A stretch of 64,000 bases of DNA from NCBI GenBank assembly GCA_023231065.1, contig JALNWE010000001.1, positions 82,933-146,932 of the forward strand. Direction: 5' to 3'. Below the pieces are notes generated by a model. The model was not told the DNA's origin, did not search any database, and saw only the letters and a program-made list of their open reading frames with translations. Shown piece after piece: positions 53,505 through 62,116 of the stretch; the stretch's first letter is position 1, and each line of letters opens with the position of its first letter. Origin of the DNA: Bacteroidales bacterium (lineage in GTDB: Bacteria > Bacteroidota > Bacteroidia > Bacteroidales > FEN-979). A program made the translations under genes and the position numbers.

Positions 53505-54077
53505 TCAAAATTTTGCCCGGAACTTCCTGTAGTCTTCCGGAGTATTGATATTCCATAATACCTGTCCGTCCGCACATGGGACCTCAACGCGATTAAACAT
53601 TTTCAAGGTTTCGCGAAAATCAACCACTTCTTTCCGGTCGCGGATATAAGTGACCATATTTGATCCAAGAAGGACAGGATGGCCACCATGGTCCTGAAAA
53701 ACCGGAATGACAAAGCTGTCAGGAGAGAGTTCGCGAACCATCTTCCGGATCAGGTCTGCAGTAATATAAGGATTATCAACATTATTTATAAAACAGGAAA
53801 AACCGGGCGGAACCAGGCAGATTCCCAGATGGATTGACCAGTTACGGCCCTTTTCCGGATTTTTATTGATCACCGGGATGAAATTGCCGGTTTTGAGTTT
53901 GGAAATATCAAGGAAAGGATTTACGACCAGGATGACCGGTTCACAACCATTGTCATAATAAGAACTGATAAGATGTCCGGCAAATGTTGTATTGTCATCA
54001 AATGGCAGTAACGCTTTCCCCGTAGCCATCCTGCTAGAATATCCGGCAGCCGCGATCAGCGCCGATATAGGGATCAT
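53505..54077 (-). CDS. mocA: MocA-like molybdenum cofactor nucleotidyltransferase
   Basis: This 190-residue GT-A-fold nucleotidyltransferase opens with ALIAAAGYSSRMATGKALLPF (nucleotide-binding loop, residues 7-27) and has the metal-site aspartate in FINNVDNPYI (near residue 97). MocA attaches CMP to molybdopterin for xanthine-dehydrogenase-family enzymes. Here the gene leads the mocA-xdhC-xdh unit, which supports the role, although the family also includes other NTP transferases. Confidence 0.82.
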   Translation of the reverse strand: MIPISALIAAAGYSSRMATGKALLPFDDNTTFAGHLISSYYDNGCEPVILVVNPFLDISKLKTGNFIPVINKNPEKGRNWSIHLGICLVPPGFSCFINNVDNPYITADLIRKMVRELSPDSFVIPVFQDHGGHPVLLGSNMVTYIRDRKEVVDFRETLKMFNRVEVPCADGQVLWNINTPEDYRKFRAKF

Positions 54078-54147
54078 ATTGTCAGATTTTTTCCGGATCG
54101 GAATGAGTTTTTAGTATTGTTTCCAACTTGAATCTTTTTATAAAGGC

Positions 54148-54155
54148 CAAAATTA
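54148..54155 (-). promoter_or_regulatory. -7-like element upstream of the mocA-xdhC-xdh unit
   Basis: On the minus strand this reads TAATTTTG, fitting TAnnTTTG, 70 bases before the mocA start. No -33 TTG at standard spacing. Confidence 0.33.
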
Positions 54156-54305
54156 CCCATTTCAATTTATTTTTCTGCACCTGCAACATTTTGTTAAAGT
54201 GAAATCTTTATTTTTACCATGGACATGCAAATATTTCACATTCAATTATTGAGCTTGCTCTGAAAAGTAGTTTTCGGGTTGAGCCTTTCCTTCATCCTTC
54301 AGGCT

Positions 54306-55388
54306 ATGAAAAAAACATGGATCTTGATTTTAACAGGTATTCTCCTTATTGGAGGAGCGCCGTCAGATAAAACCAGAAAACCCATTGACCAGGTGGGGTT
54401 TGCCACGCAGCCCTGGCAAATGGATTCGGTCATGGACCGGATTTTCAGCTCACAGGGGAAGAAAATACTGGACAGTTGGGACTTCAACGGAATAACGAAA
54501 TCCACCTCATGGAAGGTGGCCTTATGCCCGCACGATGATTATACCTATGCCGGCTGGCTTTACCCGGCCGTTTTAAGAAACATCAAAGCCTCCACCGTCA
54601 TTCTGATTGGGGTAGCCCACAAGGCCAAAAAATTCGGGATTGAAGATAAAATTGTTTTCGACAACTACGATTACTGGCAGGAACCTTATGGCCCTACTCC
54701 AATCTCGGGATTGAGGGAAAAGATCATGAATAAGCTACCCGCCTCCACCTTTATTGTCAGCGACAGCCTGCATCAGGCTGAACATTCGCTGGAAGCGTTG
54801 GCGCCGGTACTTCAATATTACAACCGCCAGGTGCGGATCATCCCGGTATTAATCCCGACCATGTCATTTACGACCATGGATGGATTAGCGGGTTCCTTTG
54901 CCCGTTCCATAACATCCGTGATGCAGGATTTATCGCTTGAATGGGATCGGGATATAGCGCTGGTGATCTCCAATGACGCGGTTCATTACGGGGATGAAGA
55001 CTGGGGCGGGCAAAATTACGCGCCCTATGGCGTTGACAGCGCCGGATATCTGCAGGCCCTGACCCATGAATATGAGATCATCAATAATTGTCTGACCGGA
55101 GAACTGACAAAAAATAAGATCCGCCGTTTTACGGATTATACTGTTTCAGACACGAACTATCGTTGTTATAAATGGACCTGGTGCGGACGTTATTCGGTCC
55201 CTTTTGGTTTACTGACCGCCCTGTATATGGAACAAAGTTTACGGTCGAATCCGGTAAAGGGTGTCCTGTTGGGTTACGGAAATTCCATCATGCAGAATGC
55301 CATTCCTGTTGAGGATCTGAAAATGGGAAAAACTGCCGGGGCTAGTCTGAGACATTGGGTAGGATATGCGGCGATAGGATACAGGTAG
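54306..55388 (+). CDS. Memo-family protein (AmmeMemoRadiSam system protein B), exported
   Basis: The protein has 360 residues from the ATG at 54306. A signal peptide-like start (MKKTWILILTGILLIGG) has no lipobox cysteine. The Memo fold shows LCPHDDYTYAGWLYP (near residue 76, equivalent to the PHAGY motif), VILIGVAHKAKKFG (near 99), the VIPVLIPTMSF strand and a late YSVPFGLLTALY. Memo proteins are related to LigB-type dioxygenases and bind metal or copper. In bacteria they travel with an AMMECR1 protein and a radical SAM enzyme. The radical SAM partner is at 62117-63277. The signal peptide points to a periplasmic role. Confidence 0.82.
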   Translation: MKKTWILILTGILLIGGAPSDKTRKPIDQVGFATQPWQMDSVMDRIFSSQGKKILDSWDFNGITKSTSWKVALCPHDDYTYAGWLYPAVLRNIKASTVILIGVAHKAKKFGIEDKIVFDNYDYWQEPYGPTPISGLREKIMNKLPASTFIVSDSLHQAEHSLEALAPVLQYYNRQVRIIPVLIPTMSFTTMDGLAGSFARSITSVMQDLSLEWDRDIALVISNDAVHYGDEDWGGQNYAPYGVDSAGYLQALTHEYEIINNCLTGELTKNKIRRFTDYTVSDTNYRCYKWTWCGRYSVPFGLLTALYMEQSLRSNPVKGVLLGYGNSIMQNAIPVEDLKMGKTAGASLRHWVGYAAIGYR

Positions 55389-55424
55389 GGGAAGAATGAC
55401 GGGAGATGGGAGTGGATTGATCAA

Positions 55425-58220
55425 TTAAGGATTTCTGTTCGGGGTGATGACGCGGTGAATGGCTTCAAGGAGATCCTGACTGCGGACGGGTTTACTGATG
55501 AATGCGCTACAACCAGCCTCTAAGGCTTTTTTTTCTTCTTCAGGCTGAGTATAGGCTGTCAGCGCTATGACAGGGAGTCCCGGATTTGTCCTTTTTAGTT
55601 TGATGGTGGCTTCAATTCCATCCATCACTGGCATTTTCAAATCCATTAAAACCAGGTTAGGATTAAAAATATCCAACTTCGAGATCGCCTCATATCCATT
55701 TTTGGCCCAAAGGATTTGTTTTACTTTTTTCGAAAGTAAGATCTTCAGATATTCAAAATTATTCAATTCATCCTCGGCAATAAGGATTGTCATGTCAGAA
55801 AGAGACATGGGCCTGACTAAGACAAAATTAGCGCTGTCAACCTGATCTGCAATTTTGACCGGTACTGAAAAGCTGAAGGTGGATCCTTTCCCCGGTTCCG
55901 ACCGAACAGTAACATGGCCTCCCATCATTTCGATCAACCCTTTGGCAATGCTCAAACCAAGTCCGGTCCCTTTTGATGCAGTATTCTTACCCTGTGGCGC
56001 CTGGTAAAAACGTTCAAATATTTTTTCCTGTGATTCTGGCTCAATCCCAATACCGGTATCCCTGACAAAAAACAATGCCAAACCATCCTGCAAAGAATAT
56101 CCAAACTGGATATTTCCTGAAGGGGTAAATTTTATCGCATTCCCGATCAATCCGGTCAGCGCCTGCCTGATCTTTTCCCGGTCAGCAAGGACCATACTCT
56201 TATCATCATGTTTCTTTGAACTATAAATAAATTCAAGTCCATGCCGTGTTACCATTTCACTCATTGATAAATAGATATCATCCATCATATCATGAATGGA
56301 AAAAGGAATGACGTTCAGGGGGAGCCTTTCGCTATCCATCCTTGAAATCTCAAGAACATCGTCAATAATGCTCAAAAGTTGTTTTGCATTGGAATAGATA
56401 ATACCAAAGTAACGGGTTTTTTCTTCGGGCGAAAAATCTTCAGTCTGCAGGAGATCAGAAAAGCCCAGAATGGCATTCATCGGGGTCCTCACTTCGTGTG
56501 AGATGTTGTTCAGGAAGGCCGTTTTCAACCGTGAACTTTCTTCAGCTTTTTCCTTTGCCTGGATCAATTCAGATTCCGTTTTTTTAATATTCTCTATGTC
56601 ACGCGTAATCGATATGATATGCGGGATGCCTTTTAAATGAATCACGGAAGCTGACATGAGACAGGCCCGGACCGATCCGTCTTTCGACGTAATATGGGAT
56701 TCGAAATTGATAACCCTGTTTTTCTCCGCCAATAATTTCAGAAAACGTGCCCTGTCATCGGGATTTCGCCAGATCATTAACTGTTCTGTTGTCATGCCAA
56801 TGGCTTCAGAAGGAGTAATCCCTGATAATTGCGTAAAACCACCGTTAACGTCTACAAATAGGCCATCTTCAAACCGGGTAATAGTGATTGAATCGGGAAT
56901 TGTCTGAAAAGCCAACCTTAATCTCTCTTCCATCTCGCGGACTTCATCCTCCGATTGTTTCCGATCCGTAATGTCACGGGAAACCCCATGCGCACAGACC
57001 ATTTTTCCATGTTCATCAAACATGGGCCTTACTAACACTTCCGACCACCGGATTGACCCGTCTTTACAGCGATGTTCAAGCTCTACCGTTAACCGGCAAT
57101 CCTTAGGGGACAAAGATCCTTCTACTATTTTTACCTGGTTCGTAATGATTTCCTTTACTTTAGCCAGGGAGGCATCGGTAAATATTTCATGGGGCCCCAA
57201 CCGGAAAAATTCTTCAGGGGTATAACCGCGTTGCTGATAGATCGACGGACTGACATAAGTATATTTCATATTCAAGTCCATCATCCAGATAACATCAGAA
57301 GTATATTCCGCAACCTGACGATATTTCTCTTCGCTTTTCCTTAACGCTTCTTCTGCATTTATTCTGAGTATGGTAATAGCGGCCTGATTCAGGATGAACT
57401 CAATGGCGGTAATGTATTGAGAGATATCATCTTCTGAAATAACAGCCAAACTGCCAAGATGACAGTCATCTTTCCGTATCCCGACAGAATAAATCGCTTT
57501 TATTTTCAACAGCTTTTCAAGGGATCTTGCCAGGGGTTTCGGAATACGACCGAATGAAAGGGCATAAATGCCACCTTTCACCAATTTCAGTTTCCCACTT
57601 TGGTATATGGGAAATTTATTAATCGGAATGTCGTCAAGATGAAAAACGCTGGTTATCAAATCGAATCCAATCATCTCGGTGATCTTCTGCATTGGCCATG
57701 CCAATCCGGATATCCTGGAAACCCTGATTTCTTTTGTTTCGGTGTTAACGACGGAGGAGATCACAACTCCCTGACCAAGAAGTTCCCGGATCTTCAATGC
57801 AAGGGTCTCGTAAACAATCTCAATGTCTGACGCGTGCAAAAAGAAGGATTGCAGATCAGCAATAATCTTGTTGGTCTTCCTTTCCCTGATCCGGTCAGTG
57901 ATATCTCTCACCTGGACAAGGATCTGTCTGCCGGGAAGCCCCCGCGCAGATAGTTCTACCGGCATGACTGACTTATCCTTAAGAATAAAAGTCCGTTCTT
58001 TAATAATGGTATTTCCTGCATAGAGTTCCGGTAGGTGAAGTGGGTCGCTTTTCAGCTTATCTTTACCAACAAGGTCACTAATTGAAAGCTTCAGGAATTC
58101 CTGCCGGGAATATCCCAGCCACTCGCACAAGGTATCATTTGCCTCTATAAAATTACCATCGCCGTCATCAATAAAAATTCCATCCGGGGAGTGTTTAAAG
58201 AAAAAAGTAGAGTCTTCCAT
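55425..58220 (-). CDS. Soluble PAS-GAF-PAS-PAS hybrid histidine kinase
   Basis: This 931-residue protein has no transmembrane segment. An N-terminal PAS domain (about 1-115) is followed by a GAF-like domain (about 120-290) and two more PAS domains (about 295-415 and 425-545). The kinase core has the phospho-acceptor histidine in NNISHEVRTPMN (near 575) and the ATPase motifs DTGIGIEPESQ and GTGLGLSIAKGL (about 705-750). A C-terminal receiver domain carries its aspartate in LVLMDLKMPVMDG (near 868). It likely senses a cytosolic or diffusible signal. No response regulator with an output domain is adjacent, so its target is unknown. It converges on the Memo gene with a 36-base gap. Confidence 0.92.
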   Translation of the reverse strand: MEDSTFFFKHSPDGIFIDDGDGNFIEANDTLCEWLGYSRQEFLKLSISDLVGKDKLKSDPLHLPELYAGNTIIKERTFILKDKSVMPVELSARGLPGRQILVQVRDITDRIRERKTNKIIADLQSFFLHASDIEIVYETLALKIRELLGQGVVISSVVNTETKEIRVSRISGLAWPMQKITEMIGFDLITSVFHLDDIPINKFPIYQSGKLKLVKGGIYALSFGRIPKPLARSLEKLLKIKAIYSVGIRKDDCHLGSLAVISEDDISQYITAIEFILNQAAITILRINAEEALRKSEEKYRQVAEYTSDVIWMMDLNMKYTYVSPSIYQQRGYTPEEFFRLGPHEIFTDASLAKVKEIITNQVKIVEGSLSPKDCRLTVELEHRCKDGSIRWSEVLVRPMFDEHGKMVCAHGVSRDITDRKQSEDEVREMEERLRLAFQTIPDSITITRFEDGLFVDVNGGFTQLSGITPSEAIGMTTEQLMIWRNPDDRARFLKLLAEKNRVINFESHITSKDGSVRACLMSASVIHLKGIPHIISITRDIENIKKTESELIQAKEKAEESSRLKTAFLNNISHEVRTPMNAILGFSDLLQTEDFSPEEKTRYFGIIYSNAKQLLSIIDDVLEISRMDSERLPLNVIPFSIHDMMDDIYLSMSEMVTRHGLEFIYSSKKHDDKSMVLADREKIRQALTGLIGNAIKFTPSGNIQFGYSLQDGLALFFVRDTGIGIEPESQEKIFERFYQAPQGKNTASKGTGLGLSIAKGLIEMMGGHVTVRSEPGKGSTFSFSVPVKIADQVDSANFVLVRPMSLSDMTILIAEDELNNFEYLKILLSKKVKQILWAKNGYEAISKLDIFNPNLVLMDLKMPVMDGIEATIKLKRTNPGLPVIALTAYTQPEEEKKALEAGCSAFISKPVRSQDLLEAIHRVITPNRNP

Positions 58221-58303
58221 GGGTGAAGGAAAAGGTATTTCCGGTAAAAATATCAGCTAAAGTTTAAGGATAACATTTACCAAAAATAAAAAATGTTTCA
58301 ACA

Positions 58304-58339
58304 CAATGAACAAGTCAAATAAAAATAACTGGTTCATTG
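58304..58339. repeat. Inverted repeat downstream of rpoD
   Basis: CAATGAAC (58304-58311) and GTTCATTG (58332-58339) form a perfect 8-bp stem. Beyond one mismatch the stem extends by three pairs inward (AGT/ACT), leaving a 12-base loop. On the minus strand a T-rich stretch follows about 10 bases after the stem, so it might end the htrA-rpoD transcript. The spacing is poor for a classic terminator. Confidence 0.4.
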
Positions 58340-58426
58340 AATTCACATTGTATCCTTCAGCCTATCGCCAAAGAAACAGAAAATAAAAGAAAATAGAACC
58401 TCCTGAAATCAACCAGAAACCAAAAA

Positions 58427-59290
58427 TCAGCCCAGATAAGCCCGTAGAAGATTACTCCGGGATGAATGTTTCAAACGCCGGATGGCTTTTTCCTTTATCT
58501 GGCGAACGCGTTCACGGGTAAGGTCATATATCGCGCCAATTTCCTCCAGGGTATAGCTATGGGGCACACCGATCCCATAAAACATATTGATGATCCCCCT
58601 CTCCTTTTCTGTAAGGGTCGATAAGGACCGCTGGATTTCGAGGGCGAGGGATTCATGGATCAATGGTTCATCGGTATTGGGAGAATCTTCACTTACAAAT
58701 ACATCGATCATTTTGGTGTCTTCATCCTGATCGATAGGGGCATCCATTGATACAATACGGGTTGACATCCTGATGGTATCAGCGACTTTTTGCTCCGGGA
58801 TCTCAAGCTCAGTGGCTAACTCTTTGAGTGATGGCGGACGTTCAAACCGCTGTTCAAGTTTGACAGTTGCTTTTGACATTTTGCTCAACGAGCCAACCTG
58901 GTTCAGTGGAAGCCTCACAATACGGGATTGTTCAGCCAATGCCTGAAGGATGGACTGACGGATCCACCAAACGGCATAGGAGATAAATTTAAACCCTCTC
59001 GTTTCATCAAAGCGGCGGGCAGCCTTGATCAGGCCCACATTGCCTTCGTTGATCAAATCCGGCAGGCTTAATCCCTGATTTTGATATTGTTTTGCTACGG
59101 AGACAACAAAGCGAAGGTTTGCTTTGCATAATTTTTCAAGCGCGGCCTGATCCCCTTGTCTGATGCGTTGGGCCAATTGCACTTCCTCATCAGCAGAGAT
59201 CAATTCTTCCTTGCCGATATCCACAAGGTACTTATCCAGCGAAGCCGTTTCCCGGTTCGTGATGGATTTTGATATTTTTAATTGTCTCAT
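58427..59290 (-). CDS. rpoD: RNA polymerase primary sigma factor RpoD
   Basis: The 287 residues hold sigma-70 regions 1.2 to 4.2 without the acidic region 1.1, the short form usual in Bacteroidota. Region 2 shows LPDLINEGNVGLIKAARRFD and FISYAVWWIRQSI (near residues 84-112). Region 4.2 has YTLEEIGAIYDLTRERVRQI (near 246-265). It directs core polymerase to TTG/TAnnTTTG promoters such as that at 25260. Its ATG overlaps the stop codon of the protease gene upstream (ATGA), which implies translational coupling. Confidence 0.96.
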   Translation of the reverse strand: MRQLKISKSITNRETASLDKYLVDIGKEELISADEEVQLAQRIRQGDQAALEKLCKANLRFVVSVAKQYQNQGLSLPDLINEGNVGLIKAARRFDETRGFKFISYAVWWIRQSILQALAEQSRIVRLPLNQVGSLSKMSKATVKLEQRFERPPSLKELATELEIPEQKVADTIRMSTRIVSMDAPIDQDEDTKMIDVFVSEDSPNTDEPLIHESLALEIQRSLSTLTEKERGIINMFYGIGVPHSYTLEEIGAIYDLTRERVRQIKEKAIRRLKHSSRSNLLRAYLG

Positions 59291-60738
59291 AGTCCGATTC
59301 CATAATAAGCCCGAAGTCCGTTCGGGTAAACACCTTCGAGGAGCACACCTCCGTTATGGCCCGAAAGGGCCTCGCGAAGATCGCTGGTGGTGCGCACCGG
59401 CTGACGGTCAATGGTCAGCAAAATAAATCCGGCCCGGATCCCCGAATTCTTCAGTTTTCCTTCATCAACACGCGTGATTTTAAATCCATAATCAAGGTTT
59501 AATTTCGCTTTTTCATCCTCGTTCAAAGCCTGAAAAGTAGCTCCATGTATTATCAGCTGATCGTTCTTCACATAAACCTTGCTACTCTCTTCGCTGGTCA
59601 TTGTCAATGGCAGGCTAAATTCCTTCCCTTCGCGGTGTACGACCACGGTAACCTTGTCGCCTGGGTTTTTCTGACCGATTATTTCCATGAGTTCCGATTT
59701 ACCGTTGACCGGCGCCGTATCGATAGAAATGATTACATCTCCTTTTTTCAACCCGGCTTTTTCAGCAGGGCCTCCTCCAACGACATCATCAACATACACG
59801 CCCCTGAGATCAGAAAAACCCTGATCCTTGGCAAACTGATCGTCGATTTCACGGTAATAAATTCCCAGATAAGCGCGCTGGATTGATCCGAATTTCATGA
59901 AATCGCCCACAACCTTTTTCACGATATTCACCGGAATAGCGAACGAATAGCCGGTGTAATAACCGGTACCGGAAGCGATTGCCGCGTTAATGCCAATAAG
60001 CTCACCGCGGGTATTTACCAGAGCGCCTCCGCTGTTTCCGGGATTGATGGCAGCATCGGTCTGAATAAACGACTCAATGGCCCCTTGTGAACCCAGGATG
60101 TTAATATTCCTGGCTTTCGCGCTCACGATCCCGGCAGTTACAGTACTGGTCAGGTTAAACGGGTTCCCGACAGCCAATACCCATTCCCCAATCTTTACTT
60201 CATCCGAATTTCCATAAGTAAGAAAAGGCAGATCATTCTCATCAATTTTTATTAAAGCCAGATCAGTACTCGGATCCGAACCAACCACTTTGGCCTTGTA
60301 TTCCCTTTTATCGTTCAGGGTCACGGTGATCCCTGTTGCATCCTGGACTACATGGTTATTGGTCACGATGTAACCGTCAGGGGCAACGACTACCCCAGAT
60401 CCCATGGCCGAATAGGGAGATATATATTCCTTTGGCTGCGGGCGTCCCCCAAAATTGAAAAATTCAAAAAAATCATCATAAACCAGACTTTTTTTCTGAA
60501 ACTCCGACTTAATATGGACCACTGCATGAACAGAAATGGCGGCAGCCGCTTCAAAATCAGGTTGGTTAAATGCCGCACTCGGGTTATAGCTTACCTGCCT
60601 GATCGGGATTCCTTCGGGGCGTTGGTTAAAAACATACTGTTCACTTTCAAATGCTTTATACATTCCCAGCGAAACAGCTCCTCCTATCATGGCAATTAAA
60701 AGTATTCCTGCTACTCTTTTAATAGTTCTTCTTTCCAT
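59287..60738 (-). CDS. htrA: HtrA/DegP-type periplasmic serine protease with two PDZ domains
   Basis: The protein has 483 residues. An N-terminal signal/anchor helix (residues 8-27) is followed by a trypsin-like domain with catalytic H129 in TNNHVV, D159 in STDLALIKI and S236 in NPGNSGGAL. The first PDZ domain (about 290-385) has GVYVDDVVGGGPAEKAGLKKGD and the second covers about 400-480. The product degrades or refolds damaged envelope proteins. Its 3' end overlaps the rpoD start by 4 bases. The 245-base gap upstream, shared with the divergent 60984 gene, is AT-rich and shows no clear consensus promoter. Confidence 0.95.
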   Translation of the reverse strand: MERRTIKRVAGILLIAMIGGAVSLGMYKAFESEQYVFNQRPEGIPIRQVSYNPSAAFNQPDFEAAAAISVHAVVHIKSEFQKKSLVYDDFFEFFNFGGRPQPKEYISPYSAMGSGVVVAPDGYIVTNNHVVQDATGITVTLNDKREYKAKVVGSDPSTDLALIKIDENDLPFLTYGNSDEVKIGEWVLAVGNPFNLTSTVTAGIVSAKARNINILGSQGAIESFIQTDAAINPGNSGGALVNTRGELIGINAAIASGTGYYTGYSFAIPVNIVKKVVGDFMKFGSIQRAYLGIYYREIDDQFAKDQGFSDLRGVYVDDVVGGGPAEKAGLKKGDVIISIDTAPVNGKSELMEIIGQKNPGDKVTVVVHREGKEFSLPLTMTSEESSKVYVKNDQLIIHGATFQALNEDEKAKLNLDYGFKITRVDEGKLKNSGIRAGFILLTIDRQPVRTTSDLREALSGHNGGVLLEGVYPNGLRAYYGIGL

Positions 60739-60983
60739 TGTTATACCAGGTTAAACAGTTAATTAAAAGGGTGACGACTAATTTTAAAAAGTCATTTTAT
60801 AAAGTCCTTTCAAAACGCTAAGGGACAACCAATATTTTTATCGTTGCTGTTAAATTGTGTTAATCTCTTGTTAAAAATAAGTTAAAAAATACCTTTTTAC
60901 ATATTACTTTTTTAACCCCATCCTGATTAAGGATAATATCCGCGTTAAAAGACTTATATACTTTAACTTAAAACAATATTACA

Positions 60984-62102
60984 ATGAACTTCAAAAAGAG
61001 TTGTCCGATCTTAATGTGTTTTTTCGTTGGGTTAATCCCTGCAATAATCTTGCCAAATAGTCAGTCGCATACCCTGCTCGAAAATCATGCCGATTTAGAT
61101 TCAATAAAAATTGGAAGTCAAAATGTCAGGGTTGTTTTCTGGAATGTTGAAAACCTTTATGATCCTTACGATGACACCACGAAACTGGACAATGAATTCA
61201 CATCTTCAGGAGCCCGGCGCTGGACTTTTTCGAGGTTCCTGACCAAGTTGAACCACATTGCAAAGACCCTGCTGAGCATCGGGGGCTGGGAAGCGCCAGC
61301 AATCGTTGGAATGTGCGAAGTAGAAAACCGTTATGTCATGAACAAACTAATTTATGAAACGCCGCTGAAAGCGTGGAAATACAAGTGCATCCATCACGAA
61401 TCCCCCGACATGCGCGGGATAGATGTTGCATTACTATACCGGCCCGCCTTGTTCAAACCGGATTACAGCCGAAGTATCAGCATCCGCTTTCCGTTTGACA
61501 CCCTGGCCCAAACGCGCGAAATACTAATGGTTCGCGGCATTTTATACGACAAGGATACGATTACCCTGTTCATCAACCACTGGCCGTCGCGGCGGGGAGG
61601 AACGGAGGAATCACAACCCAGGCGAAACTATGTTGCCACTGTCCTGCGTAAATTGGTTGACTCCATTCAAAACAGGAGAATTGGCGCAGACCTGGAAAAA
61701 GAAAACCCTGTCCATTTATCCAATATCCTGATCATGGGCGATTTCAACGACGAACCTTTCTCAAAGAGTATCCTGGAAGTCCTTGGGGCCCGTTCAGATA
61801 CCGCGATGGCCGGCAATGCCGACCTGGTGAACCTGATGTCGGAAAAAGTCAAAACCGAGGGCTCCCATAAGTTCCGCGGTCAATGGAGCATCCTGGATCA
61901 ATTCATCATTTCCAGAAGCCTGTTGAATGGAGAAAAAGGCCTAAAAATAAACTCCAGGAATGTCCATATCTACAGATCAGGGTTTTTACTCAATGAAGAC
62001 CCTGCTTTTTTTGGAGATAAGCCAAACCGGACTTATAATGGCCCCCGTTATAACGGCGGGTTTTCAGACCATTTACCCATCTACCTGGATATCGCGCGTT
62101 GA
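60984..62102 (+). CDS. Exported endonuclease/exonuclease/phosphatase family protein
   Basis: This 372-residue protein has a hydrophobic N-terminal signal (about residues 8-25) and an EEP fold. The fold shows VVFWNVENLYDPYDD (near 50), GMCEVEN (near 109), GIDVALLYRP (near 145), NHWPSRRGG (near 192), the metal-binding MGDFNDEP (near 252) and the final SDHLPIYLDI. Members cleave phosphodiester or phosphomonoester bonds in nucleic acids, inositol phosphates or lipids. The Bacteroidota group with the NVENLYD motif is mostly uncharacterised. The signal suggests a periplasmic or surface site. It converges on the radical SAM gene with a 14-base gap. Confidence 0.85.
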   Translation: MNFKKSCPILMCFFVGLIPAIILPNSQSHTLLENHADLDSIKIGSQNVRVVFWNVENLYDPYDDTTKLDNEFTSSGARRWTFSRFLTKLNHIAKTLLSIGGWEAPAIVGMCEVENRYVMNKLIYETPLKAWKYKCIHHESPDMRGIDVALLYRPALFKPDYSRSISIRFPFDTLAQTREILMVRGILYDKDTITLFINHWPSRRGGTEESQPRRNYVATVLRKLVDSIQNRRIGADLEKENPVHLSNILIMGDFNDEPFSKSILEVLGARSDTAMAGNADLVNLMSEKVKTEGSHKFRGQWSILDQFIISRSLLNGEKGLKINSRNVHIYRSGFLLNEDPAFFGDKPNRTYNGPRYNGGFSDHLPIYLDIAR

Positions 62103-62116
62103 AATCACACTTGAAA

